Source: Clostridiales bacterium (GTDB lineage Bacteria; Bacillota; Clostridia; Oscillospirales; Oscillospiraceae). From it: a stretch of DNA of 5,563 nucleotides. Of the stretch, positions 5,413-5,563 are shown piece after piece. The position numbers and the translations under genes are program-made. The stretch spans positions 723 to 6,285 of the forward strand of contig JAJQAS010000293.1 of NCBI GenBank assembly GCA_021203685.1, read 5' to 3'. The notes beneath the pieces were generated by a model. The model saw nothing but the letters and a program-made list of their open reading frames with translations. It had not been told where the DNA came from and searched no databases. Numbering within the stretch: position 1 is the first letter of the stretch; each line of letters starts with the position of its first letter.

Positions 5413-5563
5413 TACAAGGCTTTCCGCAATGCCTATAACAAGGTGATTGAAGATAAAACCGATGCTGTCCAACGTATGAAGAAGGAACAGAATCAGGCCG
5501 CTGCTTCTGGTATGGGCAACCGTGCCTGGGTGCAGGCGTTTTCCCAATATCAGAATATCGAGG
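5413..5563 (+). pseudogene. Second serine recombinase fragment, opposite strand, cut by window end
   Basis: After a TGA at 5401 the plus strand is open to the window edge, with no start codon that fits a gene start. It reads YKAFRNAYNKVIEDK, then a polar helix (AVQRMKKEQNQ), and NRAWVQAFSQYQNIE. The last part is the segment that in many Tn-type serine recombinases leads directly into the LTR...L.D.I.V C-terminal region, so this is the coiled-coil and linker part of another recombinase. Its continuation should lie beyond 5563. The 5' part is missing at the junction with the minus-strand fragment. The two fragments are not copies of each other. Confidence 0.6.

Noticed and set aside
5317..5547. 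Minus-strand frame of 76 residues overlapping both recombinase fragments
   Set aside because: It is in another phase from the recombinase C-terminus, crosses the junction and has no recognisable domain; it is explained by the two real coding strands.
1..5563. CRISPR array, tRNA, rRNA or toxin-antitoxin pair
   Set aside because: No regularly spaced direct repeats and no tRNA-like or rRNA sequence were noticed by eye on either strand, and no pair of small genes fits a toxin-antitoxin layout. The XRE gene is paired with a membrane protein and is broken.

Overview
The window looks like a decaying accessory region (mobilizable or conjugative element cargo) of a low- to mid-GC Gram-positive gut bacterium, most likely a clostridial Firmicute of the Lachnospiraceae type. 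That placement rests on purine-rich Shine-Dalgarno sequences, the ISL3 and IS256 insertion sequences, a small membrane protein of the kind found in clostridial conjugative elements, and large serine recombinase remnants. It is an inference; no housekeeping or rRNA marker is present.

Layout: (1) 1-1119, plus strand: a small single-span membrane protein, a putative helix-turn-helix protein of 159 residues, and a two-cluster 4Fe-4S ferredoxin gene broken by a short frame-shifting insertion. (2) 1134-2482: an ISL3-family insertion sequence with a full-length minus-strand transposase. Its left end is plausible but no right inverted repeat is visible. (3) 2483-3997: an IS256-family insertion sequence, more GC-rich than its surroundings, with clear imperfect terminal inverted repeats, a full-length minus-strand transposase, a promoter partly inside the inverted repeat, and a strongly self-complementary tail of about 200 bp behind the gene. 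(4) 3998-5060, read on the minus strand: a small membrane protein (CD1845-like), then an XRE-type helix-turn-helix gene interrupted by one in-frame TGA, then a good intrinsic terminator. (5) 5060-5563: two large serine recombinase remnants pointing at each other's 5' sides. A C-terminal part lies on the minus strand and a linker or coiled-coil part on the plus strand, meeting near 5404-5416.

How the parts relate: recombinase, membrane protein and regulator resemble an end of an integrative or mobilizable element. The two insertion sequences sit side by side between its plus-strand and minus-strand modules. At least three genes (ferredoxin, XRE regulator, recombinases) are broken, so the region seems to be degenerating. 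I see no intact defence system, CRISPR array, tRNA or rRNA. The least explained signals are the three-stem palindromic block at 2587-2689 behind the IS256 transposase and the opposed recombinase junction.
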